Part shown: piece by piece, positions 36,060-44,728 of the stretch
Layout: every line of letters begins with the position of its first letter
Numbering within the stretch: the stretch's first letter is position 1
Source: Rhodopseudomonas palustris
GTDB taxonomy: Bacteria > Pseudomonadota > Alphaproteobacteria > Rhizobiales > Xanthobacteraceae
NCBI RefSeq assembly: GCF_034479375.1
Contig: NZ_CP140155.1
Coordinates: 2,728,001 to 2,792,000, forward strand
Direction: 5' to 3'
DNA length: 64,000 bases
The notes under the pieces: generated by a model
Databases searched by the model: none
Seen by the model: the letters and a program-made list of their open reading frames with translations, nothing else
What the model was told of the DNA's origin: nothing
Translations under genes and position numbers: made by a program

Positions 36060-36785
36060 TCAGCGATACCGCACACGCATCGCGTGGCGATACAGCCCTA
36101 GCTTTGAAGTCATCTTCCAGGCAGCACCGCGTGCCGCGTCCGGATCATGCAGGTGTCGTCGCATGTAGCCTTCGTCCATTGCGCTGGTCAGGCAGAGGCG
36201 GGAATAGAGGAAGGATTCGAAGCCGCGATGATGCCCGAGCTGGATAGTGAAGAGGTGCGTGTATCCCGCCCGCAGAGCGGCATCCCACACGCGTCGGGAG
36301 AAGCGCCCGTAAGGAAAGGCGAAGAGGCTGACCGGCACTCCGAGGCGATCCTGCAGCATCGATTTCGAGACAACGAGCTCGCGATCGAGTTCGCTGTCCG
36401 AGGCCGCGGTCAGATCGACATGGGCCATGCCGTGCGAGCCGATCGCGACCCCTGCCCCGTTCAGCTCCCTGATCATCTCCCAGCTCATCCGGCCCGGCGC
36501 ACCGACGAACTCCACCGGGATGAAGGACATGAAGCCAGGGATCCCGCCTGCCGCCATGCACCGGGAATAGACGTGCGTGTAGTCCGACAGGAAGCCGTCG
36601 TCGAACGTGAGCACGACGGCGTCGGAGCCGGATGCCGCCGGATCATCGCAGCGCTCCAGGAAATCCCGGGGCGAGACCAGCCTCTCGCCGTAAAGCGCCA
36701 GATGGGCCTCGAAGGCCTGATGCGTGAGACACCACGCATTCGAGGGCGAGGACGGCACCAGCTCATGGTAGTTCAGGACAATCAT
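36060..36785 (-). CDS. Polysaccharide deacetylase (NodB homology domain)
   Basis: 241 residues from ATG 36785, which overlaps the stop of the upstream glycosyltransferase gene by 4 bases. NodB motifs are visible: VLTFDDGF (catalytic and metal Asp pair), SHGMAHVDL (metal-binding His-x3-His), and FAFPYGRFSRRVWDAALRAGYTHLFT (motif 3). It has no signal peptide, so it would act in the cytoplasm on a lipid-linked or nucleotide sugar, unlike exported EPS deacetylases. Removing N- or O-acetyl groups from the repeat unit is the expected role. The four-gene run 39444 to 36060 is translationally coupled at two junctions. Confidence 0.92.
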   Translation of the reverse strand: MIVLNYHELVPSSPSNAWCLTHQAFEAHLALYGERLVSPRDFLERCDDPAASGSDAVVLTFDDGFLSDYTHVYSRCMAAGGIPGFMSFIPVEFVGAPGRMSWEMIRELNGAGVAIGSHGMAHVDLTAASDSELDRELVVSKSMLQDRLGVPVSLFAFPYGRFSRRVWDAALRAGYTHLFTIQLGHHRGFESFLYSRLCLTSAMDEGYMRRHLHDPDAARGAAWKMTSKLGLYRHAMRVRYR

Positions 36786-37957
36786 AGCGTCTGAATCAGG
36801 TCGGATACGCGCCGGCCCCACGCCTCCCAGTTCAGCCGGGATTCGTAAGCGTCGCGACAAGCCTGCCGTTGGCGCGTCAACCGGTCCGGATTCGCAAAGG
36901 CCGCGGCGATCACCGCGGCGTAGTCCGCTTGGGTGGCGTCCGGCGGCAACAGGAAGCCCGTTTCGCCGTCCCGGATCGCACCCGCGATGCCACCCGTGGC
37001 CGGCGCGATACTCGGCACGCCATGGGCCGCCGCCTCGCAGAACACGATGCCGTAGCAATCCGCCCGTGTCGGCAACAGGAAGAAATCCGCGTCACGATAG
37101 AGCTGGCCCAGCCGGTTGCGCTGGTCGCGATCGTTCTTGTCGAGGAATGGAATGATCGTCAGGCCGTCGCGGACGACGGGCGTCGGCGGTGTGCATCCGC
37201 AGATCACCAGTTCGGCGTCTACGCCTCTTGCTCTCAATTCGTCGAGCGCGCCGACCGCAATGTCCGCGCCCTTCTCCTCCCAATTGGCGCCGATGAACAG
37301 CAGCCGGCACGGGCCCGGCTTGCGGGGCCCGAGAACAGAGGCGCGATCCGGCGGCTCTTCGAAATTGGCCCCCCACGGAATGACCTGCACCTTCCGGGGA
37401 TCCGCACCATAATGCCTGACTGCTGATTCAGCCGCCCATTCCGACGGATAAAGCAGCAGGTCTGCGCGCGCGATGGTGTCCCGCTCGAGGCGGTCAGCCA
37501 TCTCCCGGGCGGCGCCGTTCATGTTGCGGTAATTGGGGTGGTAGTCGTCGACCAGCCGGAAGGTCGCGTCCGACGCGTAGACGAGAGGGACCCCGTCAGG
37601 CACGGCCCAGGCAAAGGTGGATCCGGCGGGGGCGAAGACAACATCGGGAGAGAGCGCGCGAATCTTGCGGGAGGCGTCGGCGGCATATTGCGCGACGACC
37701 GGTCCGGCATGAAACGGAGAGATCCCCGGCCTGCGAAAGGTCCGGCAGACCTTCGAATAGGCTCTGTAGAACGGCAAGCTTGATGCGTTCAGAGGACCGA
37801 TATGGACGACGTCGTTTCCCTCGCGTGCGAGCGACTTCGACATATGGAACGGCGTGCCGGACCAGAACCTCACCTGCTTGGCGTCGCCGATCGTGGCAAA
37901 CGCGATCCGTGTTGACCGACAGCGACTTTGCACGGCGTGCTCCGTTCCCCGTCTCAT
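36782..37957 (-). CDS. Family 4 glycosyltransferase
   Basis: 391 residues from ATG 37957, chosen because it overlaps the preceding stop by 4 bases (ATGA). GT-B fold: N-terminal donor/acceptor half (IAFATIGDAKQVRFWSGTPFHMSKSL), linker, and C-terminal nucleotide-sugar half (LLFIGANWEEKGADIAVGAL). The E-x7-E motif appears as CEAAAHGVPSIAPATGGIA. It is a retaining enzyme adding one sugar to the lipid-linked intermediate; the sugar cannot be deduced. It is coupled upstream to the fusion gene and downstream to the deacetylase. Confidence 0.92.
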   Translation of the reverse strand: MRRGTEHAVQSRCRSTRIAFATIGDAKQVRFWSGTPFHMSKSLAREGNDVVHIGPLNASSLPFYRAYSKVCRTFRRPGISPFHAGPVVAQYAADASRKIRALSPDVVFAPAGSTFAWAVPDGVPLVYASDATFRLVDDYHPNYRNMNGAAREMADRLERDTIARADLLLYPSEWAAESAVRHYGADPRKVQVIPWGANFEEPPDRASVLGPRKPGPCRLLFIGANWEEKGADIAVGALDELRARGVDAELVICGCTPPTPVVRDGLTIIPFLDKNDRDQRNRLGQLYRDADFFLLPTRADCYGIVFCEAAAHGVPSIAPATGGIAGAIRDGETGFLLPPDATQADYAAVIAAAFANPDRLTRQRQACRDAYESRLNWEAWGRRVSDLIQTL

Positions 37958-39444
37958 GGCGTGGCGCGCGCTCCCTTCGCGGAAGCATCCTTCCTCGCCA
38001 CGGCGATGAAGTTCGGGGACATTGCCAGATCGAGGAATTTGGAACGGCCGCGAACGAAGGCGGCGCGCGGATGAGGCATCCCGACGGTTCGATCCACCGT
38101 CAAACCGGATCGGCCGCACCAGTCCCTGACTTTTCCGATGCTGCTGATATGAACGCCCGAGCGGTGATAGCTCTCCAGGCCACGATAGCGATGGGGATGG
38201 CGGAGCCGTCGCAGCATTTCAGGAACGCAGCGCATGTTCGGGGTCTGGATGATCGCCACCGCATTTTCCGCCATGGCGCCGCCAAACATCGAGAGCACTT
38301 CGACCGGATCGCGAACCAGGTGGAGCACGTTCGCGAACAGGATACAGTCGAACGTCTGATCGCGCAGTTTCTCGGTGGCGAGGCGGAAATCGCCGAACAC
38401 CATCTCGACGCCTTTGTCCGCCGCGCGGCCGCAAACGACCGGGTCGAGCGGCACGGCAACGACCTGCAGGCCCCGCTCCGCAAGCGCGCACTCGGTTGCC
38501 CCCGAGCCGCATCCCACCGAAAGCACGGTTCGCACGCCCGGCGGTATTGCGGCGATCAGATCAAGACTCGGACGCTCATAGTAGTCCTTCGAGTACATCC
38601 GGCGCCACAGCTTGGTCTCGCCCTCGAGCAGCGCGGCCGGTGCGCCGGGCCCGGCCGCGAGCTGCAGCAGCGTGTCGACCTGGGCGCGCATCTCCGCCTC
38701 GGTCACCCCGACTTTGCCGGCGTATTTGTTGGACAGATGGTGGACGGTGAAATCGTCCAGACGCGACACCGGGACCAGTTTCGTGAAGCCGCACTGGATA
38801 TACGGATCGGTCGCGGCGGTGCAGAGCAGATCGTGCTTCCACTCGTACGGCTCGACCAGGAAGCCGCCGGACGCGATCGCCTTGCGCAACTGGCTTTGCG
38901 TCAGGACATAGCAGGCCGCGTGTTCGTTGGTGAATCTGGCGAGGACGAATTCCGCCCTCGATCTGAGAGACGCAGGATCCCAATGGAATTCATCGTGCAT
39001 GTCGGGATAGCTGATACGACCGTCCAGGCTCTGCTCCATGCGAATGAAGCCGGCGACTTCATCCTCTCGCAGCGCCGCGGTGACCTCCAGAAAGGCGCGC
39101 AACTGTCCTTCGGTGATGAGGATGTCGTCTTCGGAATAGATGAAGAGGTCGTAGCGATCGACGCGCTCCGCAAACAGCGCCTTGTGCGCGAACGGCAGCG
39201 ACCACGGATCCTTGCTCGGCAGGCCGACGCGGCACTCGATCCCCGGCGCGGGCTTCTTTTCGATGTTCGACAGGATCACGATATCGACGTCGAACGGCAT
39301 GGACCCGTATTCGCGAATGAGGCGGTCCAGGTGGCTGTTGTTCGATGTGCCGTAGCTTGCCAACGCCACAAGAACGCTCAGCCGGCCGTTGCGGCCGATC
39401 GCCCGGGACGCGGGCAATGTCGAAAGCTCAACGGGAAAGTTCAT
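37954..39444 (-). CDS. Fusion of a glycosyltransferase-like domain with a SAM-dependent methyltransferase
   Basis: 496 residues from ATG 39444; a TTG-started frame would add 22 residues. Residues about 15-270 resemble a GT-A-like glycosyltransferase (VLVALASYGTSNNSHLDRLIREY, FIYSEDDILITEGQL with an acidic EDD). Residues about 290-496 are a class I methyltransferase (VRTVLSVGCGSGATECALAERG as the SAM loop, VVAVPLDP, FDCILFANVLHLVRDP, AIIQTPN). The combination suggests addition of a sugar and its methylation by one polypeptide, for example to cap or decorate the repeat. First gene of a coupled run with the GT4 and deacetylase genes. Substrates unknown. Confidence 0.85.
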   Translation of the reverse strand: MNFPVELSTLPASRAIGRNGRLSVLVALASYGTSNNSHLDRLIREYGSMPFDVDIVILSNIEKKPAPGIECRVGLPSKDPWSLPFAHKALFAERVDRYDLFIYSEDDILITEGQLRAFLEVTAALREDEVAGFIRMEQSLDGRISYPDMHDEFHWDPASLRSRAEFVLARFTNEHAACYVLTQSQLRKAIASGGFLVEPYEWKHDLLCTAATDPYIQCGFTKLVPVSRLDDFTVHHLSNKYAGKVGVTEAEMRAQVDTLLQLAAGPGAPAALLEGETKLWRRMYSKDYYERPSLDLIAAIPPGVRTVLSVGCGSGATECALAERGLQVVAVPLDPVVCGRAADKGVEMVFGDFRLATEKLRDQTFDCILFANVLHLVRDPVEVLSMFGGAMAENAVAIIQTPNMRCVPEMLRRLRHPHRYRGLESYHRSGVHISSIGKVRDWCGRSGLTVDRTVGMPHPRAAFVRGRSKFLDLAMSPNFIAVARKDASAKGARATP

Positions 39445-39504
39445 CGGCGCAATCGTCCTGGCTTGCGCAACCGGCGCGAGAATCCAATCCGCAGTCTTTC
39501 TAAG

Positions 39505-39610
39505 CGACAATCATCTATTTAATAGCTTAAATTCAATTAATCATCAATACGCCATCGATATAATTTGATTATTTAATATTACCGATCAATATACTCCGGG
39601 AGGGGCGTCA
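39505..39610. promoter_or_regulatory. AT-rich divergent promoter island
   Basis: Between the divergent fusion gene and the GT4 gene the sequence is very AT-rich, with TCTATTTAATAG, ATTCAATTAATC, ATATAATTTG and GATTATTTAATATT words in about 80 bases. It should hold promoters in both directions and a shared regulatory site. Confidence 0.5.
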
Positions 39611-39652
39611 CGTCGTCTGGCCGGCGCCTGAGCCGTGAAGGAGTTGGGATCC

Positions 39653-40948
39653 ATGAAGGTGCTTCTCTATCCACATTCCATGGAAGTGGGGGGATCACAG
39701 ATCAATGCTCTTCAACTAGCCGGCGCGGTTCGCGACCGCGGCCACCAGGTCATCGTCGCATCCGAACCGGGGCCGCTGATGGAACGGGTGCGCAATCTGG
39801 CCCTCGAACACGTCGAACTGCCGCTGCATCGCAGCCGGCCGTCTCCGCGAGTGAGCGGCATCCTCAGCGATCTGGTCAAACGCCGCGGAATCGACGTCAT
39901 CCACGGCCACGAATGGCCGCCGATCGTTGAAGCGTTCTTCGGGGGCACACTGCGGCATTGCACGCCCGTCGTCGGCACCATCATGTCGATGTCGGTGGTT
40001 CCGTTCCTGCCGCGCGCGACACATCTCACCGTGGGCACCGAGCTCATTCGCCGGTCGGCTCTCGCGTCCGGCTATCGGAACGTCGACCTGCTGGAGCCGC
40101 CGGTCGACACCGTGGCCGACAACCCCTCGATCGACGGCCGAGATTTTCGTGCGTGCCTCGGCATCCGGCCGGACGAAGTCGTCATTGCCATGATTTGCCG
40201 GCTGGTGCCGGATCTCAAGCTCGAGGGCATGCTGACCGCCTGCGACGCGGTTCGCGAGCTTGCCCGAGCCGGCAAACCGGTGCGGCTGGTGATCGTGGGC
40301 GACGGCCGGGCGCGCGACGACGTCGCCCGCCGCGCCGCCAGCGCCAATGCGGACGCCGGCTACGAAGCCGTGCTTCTGGCGGGTGAGATGGCCGACGCGA
40401 GCCCCGCCTATGCGGCTGCCGACATCCTTGTCGGGCAAGGCGGCTCGGCGCTGCGGGGGATGGCGTTCGCCAAGCCGCTCGTGGTGGTCGGCGAGGAAGG
40501 ATTCAGTGAGTTGCTGACGCCCGACAGCGCGCCGATGTTTCTGCAGCAGGGCTGGTACGGTCTCGGCGCCGGTACGCTCGGGACGGGAGCGCCGGCGCTC
40601 CACCGGGCGCTGGAGCGGCTCGTCGGCTCACCCGAGATACGCAGCCAGCTCGGATCGTTTGGCCGTCGGTTGGTGCAGTCGCGCTTCAGCCTTGGCCGTG
40701 CCGCCGAAATCGTCGAAGGCATCTACGTCTCGGCCATTCAGACGCCGGTCTCCGTCAGGCAACTGGTCCCCGAAGCGCTGCATGTCGCGGCCGGCGTGGC
40801 CGGCAACCGGATCCGGCGAAGGTATCTCAAATGGACCGGAGCTGGTGCGACCGACGATCAGAACCAGCGGCAAGTCATCGCCGCGGTTTTCGACACCGGC
40901 AGCAACGGCGCGACGCCGGTCGGCAGGCCCGAGCGACAGGTCGCGTAG
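39653..40948 (+). CDS. Family 4-type glycosyltransferase with a degenerate E-x7-E motif
   Basis: 431 residues from ATG 39653, with a perfect AAGGAG 9 bases upstream that rules out the GTG at 39635. GT-B fold: KVLLYPHSMEVGGSQINALQLAGAVRDRGH at the N-terminus, IDVIHGHEWPP, and the C-terminal half with AMICRLVPDLKLEGMLTA and VLLAGEMADASPAYAAADILVG. Where E-x7-E is expected the sequence is GGSALRGMAFAKPLVVVGEEGF, without the first glutamate. It may still be active, as seen in divergent families. It is the only plus-strand glycosyltransferase in this block, transcribed alone from the AT-rich divergent promoter. Confidence 0.88.
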   Translation: MKVLLYPHSMEVGGSQINALQLAGAVRDRGHQVIVASEPGPLMERVRNLALEHVELPLHRSRPSPRVSGILSDLVKRRGIDVIHGHEWPPIVEAFFGGTLRHCTPVVGTIMSMSVVPFLPRATHLTVGTELIRRSALASGYRNVDLLEPPVDTVADNPSIDGRDFRACLGIRPDEVVIAMICRLVPDLKLEGMLTACDAVRELARAGKPVRLVIVGDGRARDDVARRAASANADAGYEAVLLAGEMADASPAYAAADILVGQGGSALRGMAFAKPLVVVGEEGFSELLTPDSAPMFLQQGWYGLGAGTLGTGAPALHRALERLVGSPEIRSQLGSFGRRLVQSRFSLGRAAEIVEGIYVSAIQTPVSVRQLVPEALHVAAGVAGNRIRRRYLKWTGAGATDDQNQRQVIAAVFDTGSNGATPVGRPERQVA

Positions 40949-41043
40949 CCGTCAGCATAAGGAGCGTTTGCGAGCGAAGCGGAGACCGGCTCGCGGAGCG
41001 GCGACGCGTCCAACAGAAAGCTGCCGCGGCGGCTCTGATCCTG

Positions 41044-42312
41044 TCAGGATCGACGCCGCTCCAGCTCCGCGCGCAGCGCCTCGGCGACGCGGATCTGTTC
41101 ATCCTCGGTCATCTGCGCGTAGATCGGCAGCAGGATCGCGTGTTCCTGGGCGAGTTCGGATTGGCGCAGACTGTGCCGACGCTCATCGCTCGCGTAGGGA
41201 GCCTCGCGGTGCGAGCACATGATGCCGCGACGGGTCGCGATCCCCTGATCGAGCATATTCTGCATGACGGTCTTCTGGTCCACCCTGTCGGGCAGGCGCA
41301 CACAATAGCTCTGCCAGTTCGAGCGCGCCCATTCGGGCTCGAACGGCAGCGTCAGCCCGTCGAGACCGCCGAGCAGTTCTCTGTACCGGCTCGCGATCGC
41401 ACGTCGCCGCGCCACCACGTCCGGCAGCCGCTCCAGCTGCTTGCGGCCGACCGCGGCCTGCACATCGGTCATGCGATAGTTGAAGCCGACCGCCACATAG
41501 TCCTCGAAGATAACCTGCGGCGAGCTGTGCCGCACCGTATCGGGAACATTCATGCCGTGCTGACGCCACAGCCGCAGCTTGCGGTCGATCTCCGGGTCGG
41601 ACGTCGTGAGCATGCCGCCCTCACCCGTCGTGATCACCTTGCGGGGGTGAAACGAGAAGCAGGCGACCGCTCCGCGCGGCCTGCCGACATACTCCCAGTC
41701 GCCATCGATGGCGATCCGGCTGCCGATCGCGCAGGCGGCGTCTTCGATCACCGGAATTCCATGCCGGTTGGCCACTCCAAGGAGCGCTTCGAGATCGCAC
41801 GGCATCCCCATCTGATGGATGGTCAGGATGGCTCGGGTGCGCCCGGTGATCGCCTCTGCGACACGTTCCGGATCGAGGTTATAGGTCGCCGGATCGATGT
41901 CGACGAAGATCGGCGTTGCGCCGCAATAGCGGATGCTGTTCGCCGTGGCGATGAAGGAGTGACTCGATGTGATGACCTCGTCGCCGGGACCGACGCCCAC
42001 CGCGAGCAGCGCGAGATGCAGCGCGGTCGTGCAATTGGACACCGCGCAGGCATATCCGGCACCGACCACCGCTGCGAATTCGCGCTCGAAAGCGGCGACC
42101 TGCGGGCCCTGCGACAGCCAGCCGGACAGCACGGCGTCGCGCGCGGCGTCGGCTTCCGCCTCACCGACGTACGGCTTGGCGATCGGGATCGTGGCGCGTG
42201 ACAGTCCTCCGTTCCGGCCCGCCGTCGACGCGGCTTTCGCCACTCCTTCCGTGGACGGAGGGACCTGATGTTGCCCGCTTCTGGCCTCTGATCGCTGCAG
42301 TGCTTCCGTCAT
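41044..42312 (-). CDS. DegT/DnrJ/EryC1/StrS sugar aminotransferase
   Basis: 422 residues from ATG 42312; the much longer open frame upstream is out of character and overlaps another gene. PLP lysine in FHPRKVITTGEGG (Lys about 225), nucleotide-sugar region GWLSQGPQVAAFEREFA, SNCTTALHLALLAVGVGPGDEVITSSHSF, and EDAACAIGS. It transfers an amino group from glutamate to a keto nucleotide sugar, e.g. making UDP- or dTDP-amino sugars. The polar 40-residue N-terminal extension is unusual. It is the second such enzyme in the locus, so the polysaccharide probably contains at least two different amino sugars. Confidence 0.92.
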   Translation of the reverse strand: MTEALQRSEARSGQHQVPPSTEGVAKAASTAGRNGGLSRATIPIAKPYVGEAEADAARDAVLSGWLSQGPQVAAFEREFAAVVGAGYACAVSNCTTALHLALLAVGVGPGDEVITSSHSFIATANSIRYCGATPIFVDIDPATYNLDPERVAEAITGRTRAILTIHQMGMPCDLEALLGVANRHGIPVIEDAACAIGSRIAIDGDWEYVGRPRGAVACFSFHPRKVITTGEGGMLTTSDPEIDRKLRLWRQHGMNVPDTVRHSSPQVIFEDYVAVGFNYRMTDVQAAVGRKQLERLPDVVARRRAIASRYRELLGGLDGLTLPFEPEWARSNWQSYCVRLPDRVDQKTVMQNMLDQGIATRRGIMCSHREAPYASDERRHSLRQSELAQEHAILLPIYAQMTEDEQIRVAEALRAELERRRS

Positions 42313-42431
42313 TGGTCTGCTCGTCCTGCTGATTTCGGTTTGCGATTCGGCGATCTGGGGGCGAATGGCTGAGCATCGCGAATGGAGTCTTGCCGGGCTG
42401 GTCGGTCCTGCACTAGCTTTTCCCACCCGAC

Positions 42432-42941
42432 CTAGGCCGACGATCCTTCGGCCGAAGAAGCCCATCCGGTTTCGATGAATGTCCGAATGGTCGATATCAG
42501 GCTCGGCGACGCCTGTGCGCTGAGCCGCTCGGTTTCGCTCAAGACCTGAAATTGATCCAGCTTGTCGACAAGCTCCTGCTCCGTGAAGGCCACCATGATG
42601 CTGCCTTGCTCCGCGAACCGTTTCGCGGTGGCGAGCTGGTGGTCGTTGCGATGCTCGCTGAGACGCGCCAGCCGGGGCATGACGATGACGCGTGTTCCGA
42701 GCTCGAGCGCGGTAATGATCGAGCCCATGCCGGCATGGGAAACCACCAGGCTGGCGGCCTCCACCCGTCGGCGGAATTCGGACGGATCGATGAACTGCTC
42801 CGTAAGGATGTGTTCGGAGCGATAATTCGATGGACCTGTCTGTGCGAACACGTCGGTTCGTCCATGCGCGCCCGCCCACCCGTCGATCGTCCGGATCAAC
42901 CGATCGAACTTTCCCTGCGTCCCGACCGTTACGAAAATCAT
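42432..42941 (-). CDS. PssE/Alg13-like glycosyltransferase catalytic half
   Basis: 169 residues from ATG 42941, overlapping the stop of the PssD-like gene by 4 bases. It is the C-terminal half of a GT28 GT-B fold: MIFVTVGTQGKFDRLIRTIDGW, FIDPSEFRRRVEAASLVVSHAGMGSIITALELGTRVIVMPRLARLSEHRNDHQ. Such short proteins work only as a complex with a membrane-anchored PssD/Alg14 partner, here encoded immediately upstream. Together they add a (glucuronosyl- or similar) residue in EPS assembly, as PssD-PssE do in Rhizobium. The donor sugar is not deducible. Confidence 0.92.
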   Translation of the reverse strand: MIFVTVGTQGKFDRLIRTIDGWAGAHGRTDVFAQTGPSNYRSEHILTEQFIDPSEFRRRVEAASLVVSHAGMGSIITALELGTRVIVMPRLARLSEHRNDHQLATAKRFAEQGSIMVAFTEQELVDKLDQFQVLSETERLSAQASPSLISTIRTFIETGWASSAEGSSA

Positions 42942-43453
42942 AGCACCGACCCCGAGTAATGAGGACCATTGGGGCGCGCCAGATGCGGCCACTGCGTCAG
43001 CCACAGGTCGGCGCAACGGCCGATCCGGTCCCCCGACATCGAGAGCTGCTCGGCATTGGCGATACTATCCAGCCAGATCGTCCTTGCGCCCATCAGCCGA
43101 CCGAACCGCAGCGCCAGATATCCCGGAGCGGCACCGGTCGAGATCACGATATCCGGCCTCTCCGTCCAGACGATCCAGGCCATGCGGCGGGCCGCCTTCA
43201 ACAGGGCGAACTTCGTCCAGCGATTGGCATCATTGACGAAGTAGAACTTATGCTCGGGCACCTGCGCCCGATAGGATTCGTGCACAGTGACGAAGGTGAC
43301 CTCGCAATCTTCGAAGGCGTGCTTTATACGCATCAACTGCACCCAGTGGCCGCCTCCCGAGGCGACCGCAAGCAGCTTCGGCCGCTTGCCGCGCGATTGC
43401 GGCGCGCTGCCATCCGCTGATGTGTTCTTTTCAAGGATCGGATTCAGAACCAT
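42938..43453 (-). CDS. PssD/Alg14-like glycosyltransferase anchor half
   Basis: 171 residues from ATG 43453, with AGGAGGT about 7 bases upstream. Motifs: LLAVASGGGHWVQLMRI (start of the GT-B N-terminal domain), CEVTFVTVHESYR, RPDIVISTGAAPGYLALRFGRLMGARTIWLDSIANAEQLSMSGDRIGRCADLWLTQWP. This is the Alg14/PssD fold that recruits the Alg13/PssE catalytic half to the membrane. The stop overlaps the start of the PssE-like gene (ATGA), giving equal stoichiometry. It probably forms a two-gene operon behind the AT-rich island at about 43560-43630. Confidence 0.92.
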   Translation of the reverse strand: MVLNPILEKNTSADGSAPQSRGKRPKLLAVASGGGHWVQLMRIKHAFEDCEVTFVTVHESYRAQVPEHKFYFVNDANRWTKFALLKAARRMAWIVWTERPDIVISTGAAPGYLALRFGRLMGARTIWLDSIANAEQLSMSGDRIGRCADLWLTQWPHLARPNGPHYSGSVL

Positions 43454-43544
43454 CGGCTGACCTCCTGAAAATGCCGCAAGCTCTGCGAAGACACGACGGT
43501 GAGTCGGATCGGATGGCGATCGGACCGGCGCCGCGGGGCTTGCC

Positions 43545-43640
43545 TGCTGTTTATCTATTAAATCGTCAGTTACATTATATATCCATATTTCTTTAATCAA
43601 GCTCTATATTAAATAGTTATTTAATTTGGATAATGACAAG
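43545..43640. promoter_or_regulatory. AT-rich island upstream of the pssD/pssE-like pair
   Basis: About 90 bases of A/T-rich sequence (TATTAAATCG, ACATTATATATCC, TATTAAATAGTTATTTAATTTGG) lie between the PssD-like start and the 3' end of the next minus-strand gene. It is the likely promoter and regulator site. Confidence 0.5.
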
Positions 43641-43660
43641 GGAAGACGCCCTCGCAGCAT

Positions 43661-44521
43661 TCACTTCGCGGAATCGGCGGACGGCACCGCACGGGAGGTC
43701 TCGTCGCGCTGCCATCGCGGCGCTCCGTCTCGCGCGCTCCTGGTCGCCCGGCGCCGTGCGACGAAGTTGATCGAGCAATAGATCATCAGGCCGAGCCACA
43801 AGCGGGGCTCCGCAAGGAGCGTCACGAGGGATCGATTATTCGACTCGCCGTTGTTGGTGCTCAGCTCCGGAAAGCGCCGAGCGAGTTCGAACGTCCCCCT
43901 GTGGGCGCGCGTCCTGACCGCGATCAGTTGCGGAACGGTGCGTGGAGGAAACACTTTCGAGACCACGTCGGGAAGCGTCGCCCGCTCCGACGGTTTGAAT
44001 TGAAGCCGGACAAAGGTGTCGTCCGCGACAACGTCCGGGAACGGACCGAACCTGCGCCGCCCCGCCTCCGACAGCGCATAGACGCCGGATCCGCCGATCC
44101 CTTCACGCGACGAGGGCAGCCGGGCGCGGATGTCGTAGTACTTGCGGATCAGCCAGGAACAGCCCGCCAAGTCGATATCCGCCATGGGCGCCACCGCCAG
44201 CACGTCGCCTCGCTCGAGGCGTTTTGCCAGGGCCCTAATGGCATCGGCGGAGATGACGATGTCCGCATCGACATAGAATCGCGGGAATGTGCCGGAGATC
44301 TGATCGCCGAGATTCAGCGCGTGAGTCTTGCTGGCGATCTCGGTCTCGACCACCTCGACCGTCGGGCCGAAGGTCCGGGCGACCATTGCCGTGTCGTCCG
44401 TGCAGCCGTTGCAAACGACAACGGCGCTGATCCCGTCGGAGGCGGGATCGGCGATCCATTGGTTCAACGTCCGCCCGATCACAGAACTCTCGTTGTGAGC
44501 GGGAACGACAATCGAGATCAT
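43661..44521 (-). CDS. Family 2 glycosyltransferase
   Basis: 286 residues. GT-A start (ISIVVPAHNESSVIGRTLNQW), AVVVCNGCTDDTAMVA, NLGDQISGTFPRFYVDADIVIS (the D-x-D), GGSGVYALSEAGRRRFGPFPDVVADDTFVRLQF (ED-like acceptor motif), and a C-terminal membrane-associated segment (LWLGLMIYCSINFVARRR). This build is common in glycosyltransferases that use lipid-linked acceptors. The sugar is unknown. It is separated by 207 bases without a gene from the epimerase gene upstream. Confidence 0.9.
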   Translation of the reverse strand: MISIVVPAHNESSVIGRTLNQWIADPASDGISAVVVCNGCTDDTAMVARTFGPTVEVVETEIASKTHALNLGDQISGTFPRFYVDADIVISADAIRALAKRLERGDVLAVAPMADIDLAGCSWLIRKYYDIRARLPSSREGIGGSGVYALSEAGRRRFGPFPDVVADDTFVRLQFKPSERATLPDVVSKVFPPRTVPQLIAVRTRAHRGTFELARRFPELSTNNGESNNRSLVTLLAEPRLWLGLMIYCSINFVARRRATRSARDGAPRWQRDETSRAVPSADSAK

Positions 44522-44728
44522 GGCTGACCACGTCGAAGCGAGACAGTTGCGCTACGTCCTTGAAGCCGCCATCGGTTCGTCGAACGCGTGACGGCTCTTT
44601 CGATCTCATCGCGTAGGGGCGCCGCAATCGCGCCCGCACGGATCGTCCGCATCTCGCCGGCGCCATTCAGGTCGATGCCTTTGACCCTTGCCGGCCCTAA
44701 GCGCAGCTTCGGCAGCGCCCGCCCGGAC

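Noticed and set aside
42313..42969. N-terminal extension of the DegT aminotransferase frame up to 42969
   Set aside because: The extension overlaps the PssE-like gene, has shadow-type composition, and an ATG at 42312 matches the family start.
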